Assembly: GCA_013350335.1 (NCBI GenBank) | Contig: CM023540.1 | Location: forward strand, 57,264,962 to 57,328,961 | Direction: 5' to 3' | DNA length: 64,000 nt | Source of the DNA: Chimonanthus salicifolius | Taxonomy: Eukaryota; Streptophyta; Magnoliopsida; Laurales; Calycanthaceae | Part shown: positions 11,201 to 22,423 of the stretch, piece after piece | How positions within the stretch are numbered: the stretch's first letter is position 1 | How the letters are laid out: every line of letters begins with the position of its first letter | Position numbers and translations under genes: made by a program | Notes under the pieces: generated by a model | What the model saw: the letters and a program-made list of their open reading frames with translations, nothing else | Database searches by the model: none | What the model was told of the DNA's origin: nothing

Positions 11201-11637
11201 AAGGGAAAAGAGAAGGTCGATGACCGGGAGGGGAGCCAAGCCTAAGTGCTTGAATGATGAACAGGATTACTTATCTGCTGTCATTTGAATTATATTTTGA
11301 TGGACATGTAATAAGTTAATACTTGCTATGGTTTGATTAAACTATTAACTATGGATGGTTGTTTACCTTAATTATCAATTGAGATTGTTACTTGCTATCT
11401 TTTCATATTATTTCCACAGTTAATCTAGTTTATTCTGCATGTTGTTGTTAGTTCCATGTGTGATTCATTACATGGTCTAGTCCATGTACACATGGGTGGC
11501 CAGTTAAGGTTCAGACTTGGTTAGTCTGAACTTAACTCGCGTCGTGACGCCGCCCGCTCTCTTTCACTCTGTGTTTCTTTCAAAAGAAATTTCCAGACTC
11601 TGATTTTTGGAAGGGTGGAAAAGGGCGGGGCGTTACA
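8220..11637 (+). mobile_element. Solo LTR 1 (3418 bp) in element B RNase H
   Basis: Starts TGTGACACCCC, ends GGGCGGGGCGTTACA, flanked by identical 5-bp duplications GCTGC (8215-8219 and 11638-11642). The RNase H reading resumes across the cut (ELAAV then [12 protein letters not shown]). No primer site or coding region inside. Contents: CT-rich tract near 9140-9165, donor-like GGTAAGT at 9301, seven dyad repeats at about 9355-10350, acceptor-like TAG at 10516-10518 before GTTTCCTACC, a three-copy 97-98 bp tandem repeat, and hairpins at 11454-11495 and 11502-11537. Confidence 0.93.
10686..10975 (+). repeat. Tandem repeat, 3 x about 97 bp, in solo LTR 1
   Basis: Units begin at 10686, 10784 and 10881 with GGAAACCG.AGCCC, and include ACTCCG and GTGGGGCCTCCTTCGG. 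It occupies the same LTR position as unrelated-length arrays in the other copies. Confidence 0.9.
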
Positions 11638-12668
11638 GCTGCTAGTTCCAGATCATGCGTGGGATAAAGGCGTTCATGTATTTTCAACTGTCTTGAACCA
11701 TAAGCCACCACACGCTGACTTGGACTGAGAGAACACCCAAGTCCCTCTCCTGAAGCATCGCATTGTACCTCATAGCCCTTGCCACTTTCCAACAAAATCA
11801 GGATAGGAGTGGCTGTAAGCTTCTCCTTTAATTCCTCAAATCTCCGATTGCACACATCTGAGCACTCAAATTTGACTCCTTTCTGAGTGAGTCGGGTAAG
11901 TGGAGATGCAATCTTCGAGAAGTCCATGACAAACTTCCTATAGTAACCAGCCAATCCCAGGAAGCTACGGATCTCAGTCACATTTTTCGGTGCTTTCCAT
12001 TCTCTCACTGCTGCCACCTTAGCCTGGTCCACGACTATACCTTCTACTGATATAACATGCCCTAAAAGGTTGACCTCAGAAAGCCAAAATTCACACTTGT
12101 TTGCTTTGGCATATAGCTGGTTCTTCCTCAACGTGTCCAGGACTATCCGCAGGTGCTCAGCATGTTCCTCCTGACTTTTGGAATAGATCAGGATGTCATC
12201 AATAAATACAATCACAAACTGGTCCAAGTAAGGACAGGAAGATCATGTTCATTAGATCCATGAACACAGCTGGTGCATTGGTGAGTCCAAACGGTATGAC
12301 TACATACTCATATAGTCCATACCGCATCCTGAAGGCTGTCTTCTCTATGTCCTCATCCCTAACCCAGATTCGATGGTAGCTGGACATCAGATCAATCTTT
12401 GAGAAGTGGCTGGAACCCCTAAGTTGATCAAATAGATCATCGATCCTAGGTAGAGGGTACTTGTTCCTGACAGTTAGCTGGTTCAATTTTTGGTAATTGA
12501 TACACATCCGAAGTGTATCGTCCTTCTTCTTCACAAATAACACTGGGGCTCCCCAAGACGATGTACTGTTCCAGATGCATCCCAGTCTGAGCAATTCATC
12601 AATCTACTTCTTTAGCTCGAACATCTGAGCTGGTGCCATCCGGTAATGTGGTAATGACACTGGAACAG
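11638..12668 (-). pseudogene. Element B reverse transcriptase and start of RNase H
   Basis: RT begins at about 12668 with PVSLPHYRMAPAQM. It continues through [47 protein letters not shown] and the catalytic FIDDILIYS (near 12200). Then come the thumb/connection [18 protein letters not shown] and the RNase H start [13 protein letters not shown]...THDLELAAV, ending at solo LTR 1. Lesions: TAG at 12601-12603 and a frameshift near 12230. The upstream frame is the same as gag because of the deletion described in the gag entry. Confidence 0.92.
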
Positions 12669-13406
12669 TGTCGGCCATCTCTTGCTCCGCTATAGTGGAC
12701 TTGCTGACCACCTCTGCCAGTGTAGGTACCTTGAAGATGGTCACCTTGGCCCTAATGCTCAATTGAAGGCCCCGCTCAAACTTGCAAGCCCTTCGGTACT
12801 TCGTATCCACCATATATAGGGCATAACATGACAGACTGAGGAACTCCTGATGGTACTCCGCCACCGTCATGGTGCCTTGTACCAAAGATAGGAACGCTTG
12901 GGTGTGGCGCTCCTTCTCCTCCTCAAGGAAGTAGTGGTCCAAAAACGTAGCTGAGAACTGCTCCCATGTCATTGCAGTCCTTTCCCTTTCCAGAATGAGC
13001 GCTCGTTGTCGCTCTATCACCTCCCACCATTTACCGGCATCATCAATCAGTTGTGATGTAGCTAGCAATATCTTGTCTTCATGACTCGAGATCTTTAGTA
13101 GGGTTAGGATCTGAGTAATTTTCTTCAACCAGTTTTCTGCTTCGACAGGCCTTCTTTCCCTTTGAAGTAAGGGGGGCACTGCTTCTGGAAATCCCTGATC
13201 ATCCTCCGGTCATTGGCGTCGCTGGTGGTCGCATTTCCATTCAAGTGCTGTTGAAGAACATAAGTGACCACTACTTGGACCAAGTTTTGTAGTTCGGGAG
13301 GCACCACGGGTATGTTCACGCTATTTTGTTCCTTCTCTTGGTGGGGTGGTTGCTCTTCGTCATCCCCACGTGGGTTTTGTCGGGTTCTTCTTCTTCTCGG
13401 AGGCAT
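12669..13406 (-). pseudogene. Element B gag, deleted and fused to RT
   Basis: Starts MPPRRRRTRQNPRGDDEEQ at 13406, an arginine-rich start shared in spirit with D (MAPQKK). Capsid blocks include VPPELQNLVQ, CPPYFKGKE, AENWLKKITQILTLL, KWWEVIERQRAL and EYHQEFLSLS. A frameshift lies near 13150. At about 12669-12676 the text jumps from the capsid tail (AEQEMAD) straight into RT (TVPVSLPHY). The zinc knuckle, protease active site and linker, about 0.93 kb by comparison with A and D, are missing. The join keeps the reading frame into RT. Confidence 0.9.
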
Positions 13407-13800
13407 TTTTCCTAAGTCATTGAAAAACATCGTTGACTTAGTTTCATCGTAAAGTTTGTGTTTTCACACTTTGGGGAAATTACCAAATAAGCACTCTTTG
13501 CATTTCTTTGTTTTTGGGAAAACTTCCTAAGTATCAAGTGTTTGTTTCTCAATTTGGGGATATCGGAGAAATATCTCCTAATTTGCTATGTTTGATAAAT
13601 CCAATTTATAGTGACTGTTCTTCTTTTGCTATCATTCCTTGTTGCTCTCAGATGGAATGTTTCAGTTTGAGTCTAACGAAGTAAATTAATTTGCCCCCTT
13701 GCAGCGGACTCTGAAGAGTTGGTCAGTTGGGATTCTTATCTGTCAGTGAGACATGATGCCGCCTTAATCTTACTTCGAAAAATTCATTCTTCCGGTTTTG
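13407..13800 (-). other. Element B untranslated leader
   Basis: Holds the blocks shared with the leaders of A and D, including GCAAATTAATTTACTTCG and TTGCTATGTTTGATAAA. No ORF in this leader, in contrast to element D. Confidence 0.55.
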
Positions 13801-13812
13801 CTCTGATACCAA
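13801..13812 (-). promoter_or_regulatory. Primer binding site of element B
   Basis: Minus strand reads TGGTATCAGAG, with the LTR edge at 13814. Initiator-Met tRNA type, as in A, D, H and J. Confidence 0.9.
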
Positions 13813-13813
13813 C

Positions 13814-14786
13814 TGTAATGCCCCGCCCTTTTTCACTCGCCGAAAATCAGAGTCTATTTTTGTTTTTGAATAAAAGAGTGAGAAAGAGCGGGGACGTCAC
13901 GACGCGAGCTAAGTCCGAGCTTCCAAAGACCGATCCTTAACTAGCCAACCATACGTGTGCGTAGACCAAGTCCACTAAAAACGGTTCACACGTATTCAAG
14001 TTAAACATGCGGAATAATTCATAGATGCTGAATTATAATAGAATAATAATTCTATTCCATTTTAGATAGCAAAGTAGCCCATCACTTATCAATAATTATC
14101 TTAAGTTAAAATATCCAAAATTAACATTCCATACCATAGCAAATATATCTACTTTATTACAGTCCCGAATGCTGGTTACTGAAAATTACATTGTCCATGA
14201 ATAACTTAAATAAAACGAAACAAAAACATCCAAGCTCCTAAGCTTGGCTCCGATCTCGTTCCTCGTTCCGTCCATTCCCTGTGTCATCAACTACGGTAGA
14301 AATAGGGCGTTAGACAACGCGCCCAGTAGGTACTCCAAGTAGGGTCAACACATAGTTAGTACAAAAATCATATGGATAACATAATATCAAAAACATGCAA
14401 GTCATGCCTGCTATGGTGTCATATGCCATGAGTCCCACCCATCAACCATATCACCAACACATAGTATCCTTTTGATGGAAAACTCCTCGTCAAGGTATCC
14501 CCACAATTGCCTTACGGACGTCTCGATGGAGTGTAGATCTCCGGTTACAAATCAATCATACATCATACCCTCACGAATGCCTTACGGACGCCCCGACGGA
14601 GCGTGGGTCTCCGGTTACCTCTTGATGGATAATGCACATCAAGGTACCCCTCACGAATGGCTTACGAATGCCCTGGCAGAGTGTGGGTCTCCGGTTACAT
14701 TTCATCCCTCCCATGACATGCATGAGATGCAAATGCAACATGCTATGTAATAATGCAAATCATAGCATTTAAAATCTAATATTTGA
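13814..14786 (-). mobile_element. 5' LTR of element B, 3' segment
   Basis: Left part of B's 5' LTR, split by solo LTR 2; the rest is 18376-21033. The total without the insertion is about 3.63 kb. Contains the hairpin with arms ATACGTGTG/CACACGTAT (13951-13995) and degenerate repeats at 14500-14700 with ACGGACG-CCCGA-GGAG units. Confidence 0.9.
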
Positions 14787-17700
14787 TGTAACACCCCAAT
14801 TTCTCAATAAGATGGATAATTATGAAAATGCCCTTGGATTGGTAAATTTATTAATTATGATGTTAAATGAGAAAATAGTGGAGTCCATTGCTCAAATTAA
14901 GACCCTATGAGCACATTATAAATGTCAAATTTGATTGGATGGGTAATGTACATCAATTTGGGTCAATATGGTTAATTGGGTCAAAGGACCCAATTGGACC
15001 CAATGGGTCATAATGGACTTATTAGACCATTGGGTGAGCCTAAATTTAATGGGTTTAAGCTGAATTGATTGGAAATTAAGTGGAGCATAAATGGGTAGGC
15101 TTGATGCACATGTGAAAACCAAATGCAAATGGCTAAAACAGCCCATAAATGGGTCATGTTGTCAAAACGGGTCAAGGAGCTAAATGGGGAGCCAATGGGT
15201 CGGGTTGAGCAAGATTGACCACGACTGACCGTGTCGGCCCTCAAATGAGCTCAATGGTGAGTCAAATCAGGTTGAGTTGGATTGGAATGAGTTGCATTTA
15301 AATTAAATGGTTGGGTTGACTCAAGTGTAATTAATGTATGGTATTTAATGTGGTGAGTTAAACCAGTGAGTTAGGTGAGTCAAAATGGAAATCAAAGGGG
15401 CTGTAAAATCAGAGAGTTGAAGGGAATATGAGGAGGTGTCTTGGTCTCAAACAAACCAAAACAAGTCCCACACGTTGGGGACTTGTTATGGTGGTTTCCA
15501 TGCTAAGTTTTAAATGGAAATGTATGGGAATTGGATGAGATACATGGGGAGCTGAATGGTTGCATTGGCTGATGCCAATGGGTGCCGTGGTTGTGCCAAG
15601 TGACCCTTTGAATTGATCAAGAATTTATGAGGAAATTGAGAGGTCATAGTGGCTGATTTACAAAAGAGGATGACCACCCCATTTGGCCGATTTTCACACA
15701 AGAAAATCCTAAGAATCCTCATCTCTCTCCCTCTCTCCAAACTCTTTCTCTTGGCTGAACCAGCAGTGGTGTTTTCACCAATTGATCAAGCATAAACCAG
15801 CAAAGGAAGGGAGGCTAAGAAAGATAGGAAGTAAAGAGCAAAAGCAAGAGGAAAAGCTTGGAAAATTTGGTAAGTACTTCCATGGGTTTTGTTTAATAAA
15901 ATGGGGTAAATGAAACATGATTGGGCCATGGGTTGGCCGAACCTATCAAGGGTTAGACCTTGGTTGGTGTTTCATAAAAGTGATGAAAAATGTATCATTG
16001 GGTTCGGCCAATTTGGATGGCCGAACCCCATGAAAAGAATTGGTTGATTTTGATGGTTCTTTTGTAAGATAAACAATGGACTGATTTTAATGTTACATTT
16101 AGACCTAAGTTGCGTGTTTTGAAAAGGTTAAAACATGTATTTGGATGTCATGAATGGCCGAATGCATCATGGGTCTAAACCTTGGGTATAAAATGATGAA
16201 ATGGATCATTGGGTTCGGCCACCTTGGATGGCCGAACCCCATGAAATGATGTTGGTATTTTGATGGTTTTTGTAAGTTAAAACCATGCAAATGATGGATT
16301 GTTTTGGATGATTAAATTAGACATAAGATAAGTGTTTAAGAGGTTCAAGTCAAAGGCCATAGGGTTCGGCCAATGAGTATGGCCGAACCCCATGAAATGG
16401 TGTGATAATTTTATGGTTAATGATGATGGTTTTGAGAGATAAAAACCATACATTACCGTGGGGTTTTTATTTGATTTAAATGAAGATAAATTTACTGTTT
16501 TTGGTCAGCCAATATATGGCTGAACCATGTTAATGTTATGGTTAAGTTGCTGATTTAAATCATGGATAGATGATGGACTAATTGAATGAAGAGAACCATT
16601 GGGTTCAGCCATGTGTAGGGCCGAACCCCATGGACTGTTTTAAGGGGAGATTTGGATTCAAATTAAGATGGAAGCTAAGGTTTGTTTTATGCTTTTGTTC
16701 TAAGAAACACCTATGTTTAGTTACGGATCTAATGTTAATTTGATCAACCATGATAAGGATGGAAAGGATGGTGAGTTATATGGCTGTTTTTGTTGAATTA
16801 ATGGGTTTCAAACTTGAATATCATGGAACATTAGGAAATGTTTAAAAAGGGATCTAAGTGAACATTTGGACAAGACATAGTTCGGCCAAGTTGTATGGCC
16901 GAACCCCACTAAGGTGGTTTGGTTATAGATATTGGTTTTAACAAGACTTAGCCCAGTGGCATAATTGTAAATATGAAGGAAAAGAGCAAAGGACTTGAAA
17001 AAGGGGCTCAAACCAATATGGTGTGGTTCGGCCATGTAGTATGGCCGAACCCCAAGAAGTGATATTTTGTGGATTGAGGTTGTCAATAAATTATTTGGAT
17101 GGTGTTAATCCAAATTAAATGAGATCAAATTAAAGTGGGTGAGGTTCGGCCATGGGTATGGCCGAACCCCACAAGATGGTTTTTGGGTCTTAGATGTGAA
17201 TGGACATTTAATTGATAGTATGATTTACTTACTGTTACATCACAAGGTGACGAAAGTTGAACGACGTGCAAGTCGTGAGCAAGTGACGTTTTAAGAAAGA
17301 AAAAACACCGAAGCTAATCTTCGGCAGGTTTCCTACCTACTTGTAACCACATTTACACCTGTTTTCATGATGGTTTTTATGAGACATTGTTACACTATTA
17401 TTTAGCATATTTTGAATGATGAGATTTATTTACATGTTGCATCTATTCATTGGCATCTCATGCATGAACATGGGATGATGATTATGGAACCCGGACACAC
17501 ACCCCGATGATATGCTGTGATGCAACTGTGAAATCTCCTTAGGCGATGCAGGTCTCGTTAGGAGTAGTATCATGATGATGATAATACATTGGTCTCCTTA
17601 GGCAATGCAGGTCCCGCCAGGAGAAATGTTATGATGATGAGAAATACATTGATCTCCTTAGGCGATGCAGGTCCCACCAGGAGAAATGTTATTGTGATTT

Positions 17701-18370
17701 ACAATGACGGCGAGAGTCACGTCAAGTGATGGCTATGTATATGCATGTTGGGAGGGACTCATTACATGTGCATATTTACATAGTATTGATTTACCTGTTT
17801 TGATGACCATATATATTATGATATATGCATGTTTTTATATACTAACCATGTGGTAGCCCTAATCGGAAATCCTACTGGGCGCGTTGATCTAACGCCCTAA
17901 TTCTATCCTCAAAGGATAATGCAGGAAATGGAAAAGGGAAAGAGAAGGTCGTGGACCTGGAGGGGAGCCAAGCTTAAACGCTTGATTGATGATTGGGATG
18001 TTTTTATTATTGTCTTTTGAGTTACATTTTTATGGACATGTAATAAGTTGATACCTTTGCTATCGTTTGTTTATGATTTAGACAATGGATAGTTGGATAA
18101 GTTATTTTAATAATTGAGACTTGTACTTGCTATCTATTCAATCTACTTCCGCAGTTAGTCTAGTTTATTCCGCATGACAATGTTTAGTTCCATGTGTGGT
18201 TTGTTACCGGGGGTTTAGTCCATGCACACATGGGTGGCCAGTTAAGGGTCGGACTTAGGAAGTCCGAACTTAGCTCGCGTCATGACGCCGCCCAATCTCT
18301 TCCGATGTTATATTATTATTTAAAAAAAAAAATTAGACTTTGACTTTCTCGGAGAGGGCGGGGCGTTACA
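14787..18370 (+). mobile_element. Solo LTR 2 (3584 bp) in LTR of element B
   Basis: TGTAACACCCC to GGGCGGGGCGTTACA with exact duplications TTTGA (14782-14786, 18371-18375). Contains a CT-rich tract near 15720-15740, donor-like GGTAAGT at 15869 and about seven dyad repeats at 16000-17170. An acceptor-like CAG ends at 17327, and a three-copy 60 bp repeat lies at 17533-17692. Hairpins lie at 18190-18233 and 18240-18275. No coding region or primer site inside. Confidence 0.94.
17533..17692 (+). repeat. Tandem repeat, 3 x about 60 bp, in solo LTR 2
   Basis: Units with CTCCTTAGGCRATGCAGGTC followed by a GGAGAAATG/ATGATGATG stretch at about 17535, 17594 and 17654. Same relative LTR position as the array in solo LTR 1 but a different unit length. 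Confidence 0.88.
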
Positions 18371-21033
18371 TTTGAAACATATCATTTATACAAAATAACT
18401 CATCAAAATATGAATTAAAATCATCATACATATCCCATGGTTTCAATGAGGTAGGAATCCGACCAATGATCAACTAATGTGTCCTTGCGTTTTTGTCCGA
18501 AAACCGCTCACCGATCGCGTCAAGCAGATTGTACACCGGCTTGTGAGGTCCCGTTACCTTATTACATATCAATAAGTCAAGCCAATGATACCTTTGATTT
18601 CCAACCATGTTTAAGTCCATAAACATGCCTTAGTGGGGTTAGGCCATACAACATGGCCGAACCTCACTCACTTGGTTTTGGTCTCTCTTTTGATTTAACC
18701 AATCACACATAAGTTAATCATTTAGTATTAATAAACCCTAAGTCCACAAAAACATTCTCCATGGGGTTCGGCCATACATCATGACCGAACCCATGGTCCA
18801 TCATTTTAATCATGTTTCCATCTTAGCTGTCATTCTATCCATAGCCAATTACTTAGCTTATTTACATATGACTTAAGTCCCAAAAATGATCCATACATGA
18901 TTCCTTAATCCAAAACATGATCCATGGGGTTCGGCCATACACCATGGCCGAACCCATGGTCCTTTAATTTTACCATTTTGGCCATTATTTCCTTCCATAG
19001 GTAATCACCTAATTTACCTACCCATACTTAAGTCCATAACATAGATCCATGACTAAACATTTCATTCATTTAAACATGCCTAGATCCATAAATAACCATT
19101 AAAATGGTTCATGGGGTTCGGCCATACACCATGGCCGAACCCATGATGTCATTTTTCCTCCTCTTTCTTAAATCATTTATAACACTAGATCCATAATCCA
19201 GGTCCCTCCATGGGGGTTTAATCATACACTTAGATTCATCATGTAAAGCCCAAAGATCCATAATAAACTCATTAATATTTCTCCATGGGGTTCGCCCATA
19301 CACCATGGCCAAACCCATGGTCCTTGGTTCTTCCTTATTTCCTCATTTCAAGTTTATCATTTACAACCTTTAAACCTTATTTAAAATCACTAACATATTT
19401 GTATGATTTTCATCCTTTACCACTTATTAACATTTTCCAACATCCATCCATCATTCTCATGGTCTAAAAACATCTAAGTCCATCAATATTCCTCCATGTG
19501 GTTCAGCCATACACCATGGCCGAACCCATGGTCCATGGTTCTCTACCCTTTACATCATTTACAACATTTAGACCCATTTACCACCATTAACATTCCTCCA
19601 TGATTTCTCTCCTTTAAAACCTTTTAAATCACTAACACCCTTCCATGGAGTTCGGCCATACAACATGGCAGAACCCTATGGTTCATCATTTCCATTAAAA
19701 TAAATCATACATCCATGATTGATCCTTTGATGGGGTTCGGTCATACATCATGGCCGAACCTCATCTAACCCTTCCTTTGTCATTAATGGTCCATGCAAAT
19801 CAACCTTAGGGTTTGGCCATGCAAGGCCAACCCATGATCTTTGATCATAATACCTTATTTTAGGCATGCATGAGATCTTTTCCAGACATACATAACCATT
19901 AGGGTTCGGCCATGCAAGGGCCGAACCATGATCCTTGACCATTCTTTTCTTATTTATTAAAATCTCATCAAATACTTACCGATTTTACGACTCCTCCGGT
20001 TTCCTTCGTTCATACTTGCTCCTCCGCTCTTTTCCTTCCTTAGACTTTCTTCTTTCTTCGTCCTTGATCCTTGGCCGAGAGTGAGCTTGAGAGGTCTTGA
20101 GATGAAAACCCGAAGAGAGGGTTCGGCCAAAGAGTGTAGGTTTGAGAGAAGGTGAGGAGCTTGAGATAGAAAACTCTAAGTCCTTTCTCATTTGTCTTTG
20201 AGAGGGGGATCGGCCAAGAGTGAGAGCTTGAGAGAGAGAGGGTCTAAGATGCAACCCCTTAGTCTTTTCTTGTTTAATGAGGATCGGCCTTGAGTGGTGT
20301 CTTTTGGTTGATGCCCTTTTGTAACTCCTATGACTCTTCACCTCCCTCCTTAATGTTCCATTTGGAGGTTTCATCCCATGAGATGAAACACTCCAACCAT
20401 ATGACCCTTGAGCTTCCATCATGAGATGGAAACCCTCCATCTCCCCAACGTGTGCTATGGGTATGCCTTGTGTAACAACCAAAAATCCTTCACCTCCTCA
20501 TTAATGATCCCTTTGGAGTTTCATCCCATGAGATGAAACTCCCATCTCCCCAACGTGTGTACCCAATGGTTTTGGTCTTATGAGATGTAACTCTCCATCT
20601 TCCCACTCCACTCACTTAAAATGAAAGTCTCATTAACTTCCCATTCGACTCATCTCTTTAACTCAACTCATATCTTTAATTCAACTCATTTAACTCACTT
20701 AAAATCAACTCATTTCCTTGATTCCATTTCCAATTTAATTCGGCCCCAATTTAATTAAGTTTGAACTCACTTGGTGGTCGACCAAGTCAACCATGACCCA
20801 TTGGGTCCCAATTGGGCATTTGACCCAATTGACAACCTTGACCCAATTAAATAAATCTTACCCATTTATTTCAATTGGACCTTATCCATATCCGTTGGGT
20901 CTTAATTAGGCAATTGACACAACACCTTACCCACCTAAGGTCTATCTCCATTAATTCACAAATTAAATGGACAATTTTCATATATATATATATATATATA
21001 TATATTCATGAATTGAAAATCCGGGGTGTTACA
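18371..21033 (-). mobile_element. 5' LTR of element B, 5' segment
   Basis: Ends on the plus strand with CCGGGGTGTTACA, i.e. the LTR start TGTAACACCCC on its own strand. Carries ten dyad repeats between 18635 and 19930, the largest array in the window, and donor-like GGTAAGT at 19980-19974. ATGAG-ATG-AAC/T repeats lie at 20340-20600, and an AT microsatellite at 20980-21005. The right end abuts the RT of element F, so B inserted into F. Confidence 0.9.
20980..21005. repeat. (AT)n microsatellite in LTR of element B
   Basis: About 26 bp alternating TA close to the LTR 5' end, at the same position as the tract in LTR E. Confidence 0.95.
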
Positions 21034-22423
21034 ACATTAACAATACCGGAGCGGTAGTCAAACTCTCCTTCAGCCTCTGGAAAGCCATCTCACAGGCTCG
21101 TCCCAAATGAACTGTTCATCCTTGCCGGTCAAACTTGTCATGGGTGTGGCGATCTTGGAGAAATTCTTGTTAAACCATCAATAATAACCCGTAGGACCCA
21201 AAAAACTGCGGATATCACTCACGCTCCGTGGTCATTCCCAACATCAGAATAGCCTCAACCATAGTTGGATCCACGACCACACTGTTAGCTGACACCACGT
21301 GTCCCAGAAACTGAACTTCTGGCAACCAAAGTTTACATTTGATGTACTTCGCATAGAGTTTGAGATCTCTCAAGACATGAAGTACCACTCTCAGATGCCG
21401 CTCATGATCCTCCTCTGATGCGGAAAATACCAAGATGTCATCGATGAATACCACTACAACTGTTCTAGTTACGGCCTGAATATCCTGTTCATTAGGGCCA
21501 TGAAAGTTGCTGAGGTACTAGTCACCCCAAACGCCATCACCAGGAGCTCGTAGAGTCTAAAACAAGTGCAGAAGGTGGTCTTCCAAATGCCACACTCCCA
21601 CACTCTCACCTTATGGTAGCCCGATCGAGAGCCTTCCTTATATGAACACTTGGATCCTCTCGACTTGTCAAACAAATCGTTAATCCTTGGCAGACAATAA
21701 TTGTTGTTCACTGTAATTATGTTCAACCACCGATAGTCAATGTACAGTCTCATGGAGCCATCTTTCTTCTGAGCAAACAAAGTCGGTGCACCCCAAGATG
21801 AAGTGTTAGGCCGAATAAAACCAAGAGTCTCAAACTTCCTGAGTTGTTTCTCTAACTCCAAAGTCTCTTCCGGTAGTCAAGGCACAAAGTCATAGAGCCA
21901 TCCCTTTTCTTGGTCAACAAGGCCAATGCTCTCCAAGGAGGGCGCTGGGTCAATTGTAGCCAAGAGACTCCAACTCCCCGAGCTAACTCTTCAGCTCCAA
22001 TACCTCTACTAGCACTACTCGATAATGAGTAATCGAAACAGGAGTCGTACTTGGGGAGTAGATCCACAACAACCCTATCTCCTAACACGGCGGCAATCCA
22101 AGAAACTCCTCGAGAAAGAAATCCAGAAACCTTCGAACCACGCGAGGCATCTCAACATCTGTCAACCCCAAACTCTCTGTTGACTCAAGCTAGCCACCAA
22201 GCTGCACAACTCCTCCACGCTCAGACTGTAAGTTGTACGCTACTCGACGAATGCATCCACAGCGAAGAACTGACCCGTCACTCGTCTACAGCAACAAGTC
22301 CAAGGTAACCCGAAGGGGGGACGACCAATCCATCCCATGATGACGTTGGAATCTGACATCTCCAAAACTCACAAACCGACCTCCAATGTTAACCCTAAAG
22401 GTCAAAAACTCATGGCCTACAAA
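21034..22423 (-). pseudogene. Element F reverse transcriptase and part of protease (old, split)
   Basis: A more decayed gypsy pol, distinct in sequence from A, B and D. RT motifs: LGFIRPNTSSWGAP with [13 protein letters not shown] at about 21740-21830, [20 protein letters not shown], and a catalytic [11 protein letters not shown] at about 21430-21454. It then has [25 protein letters not shown] second KKRDGSMTLCLDYR lies just upstream at about 21880-21930, so the RT start looks partly duplicated. Upstream at about 22330-22420 the protease body can be followed (GHEFL, GMDW). Many frameshifts. The 3' portion is beyond element B, outside the window. Confidence 0.82.

Noticed and set aside
8220..11637. 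DNA transposon with terminal inverted repeats (TGTAACACCCC / GGGGCGTTACA)
   Set aside because: The ends are TG...CA with a 5-bp duplication and match LTRs that lie next to primer sites in A, B and D. No transposase was seen.
19985..20482. 165-codon minus-strand ORF as a gene
   Set aside because: Lies in LTR B, low complexity, rich in S, R and K from GAGAG/CTCTC repeats; no recognisable domain.
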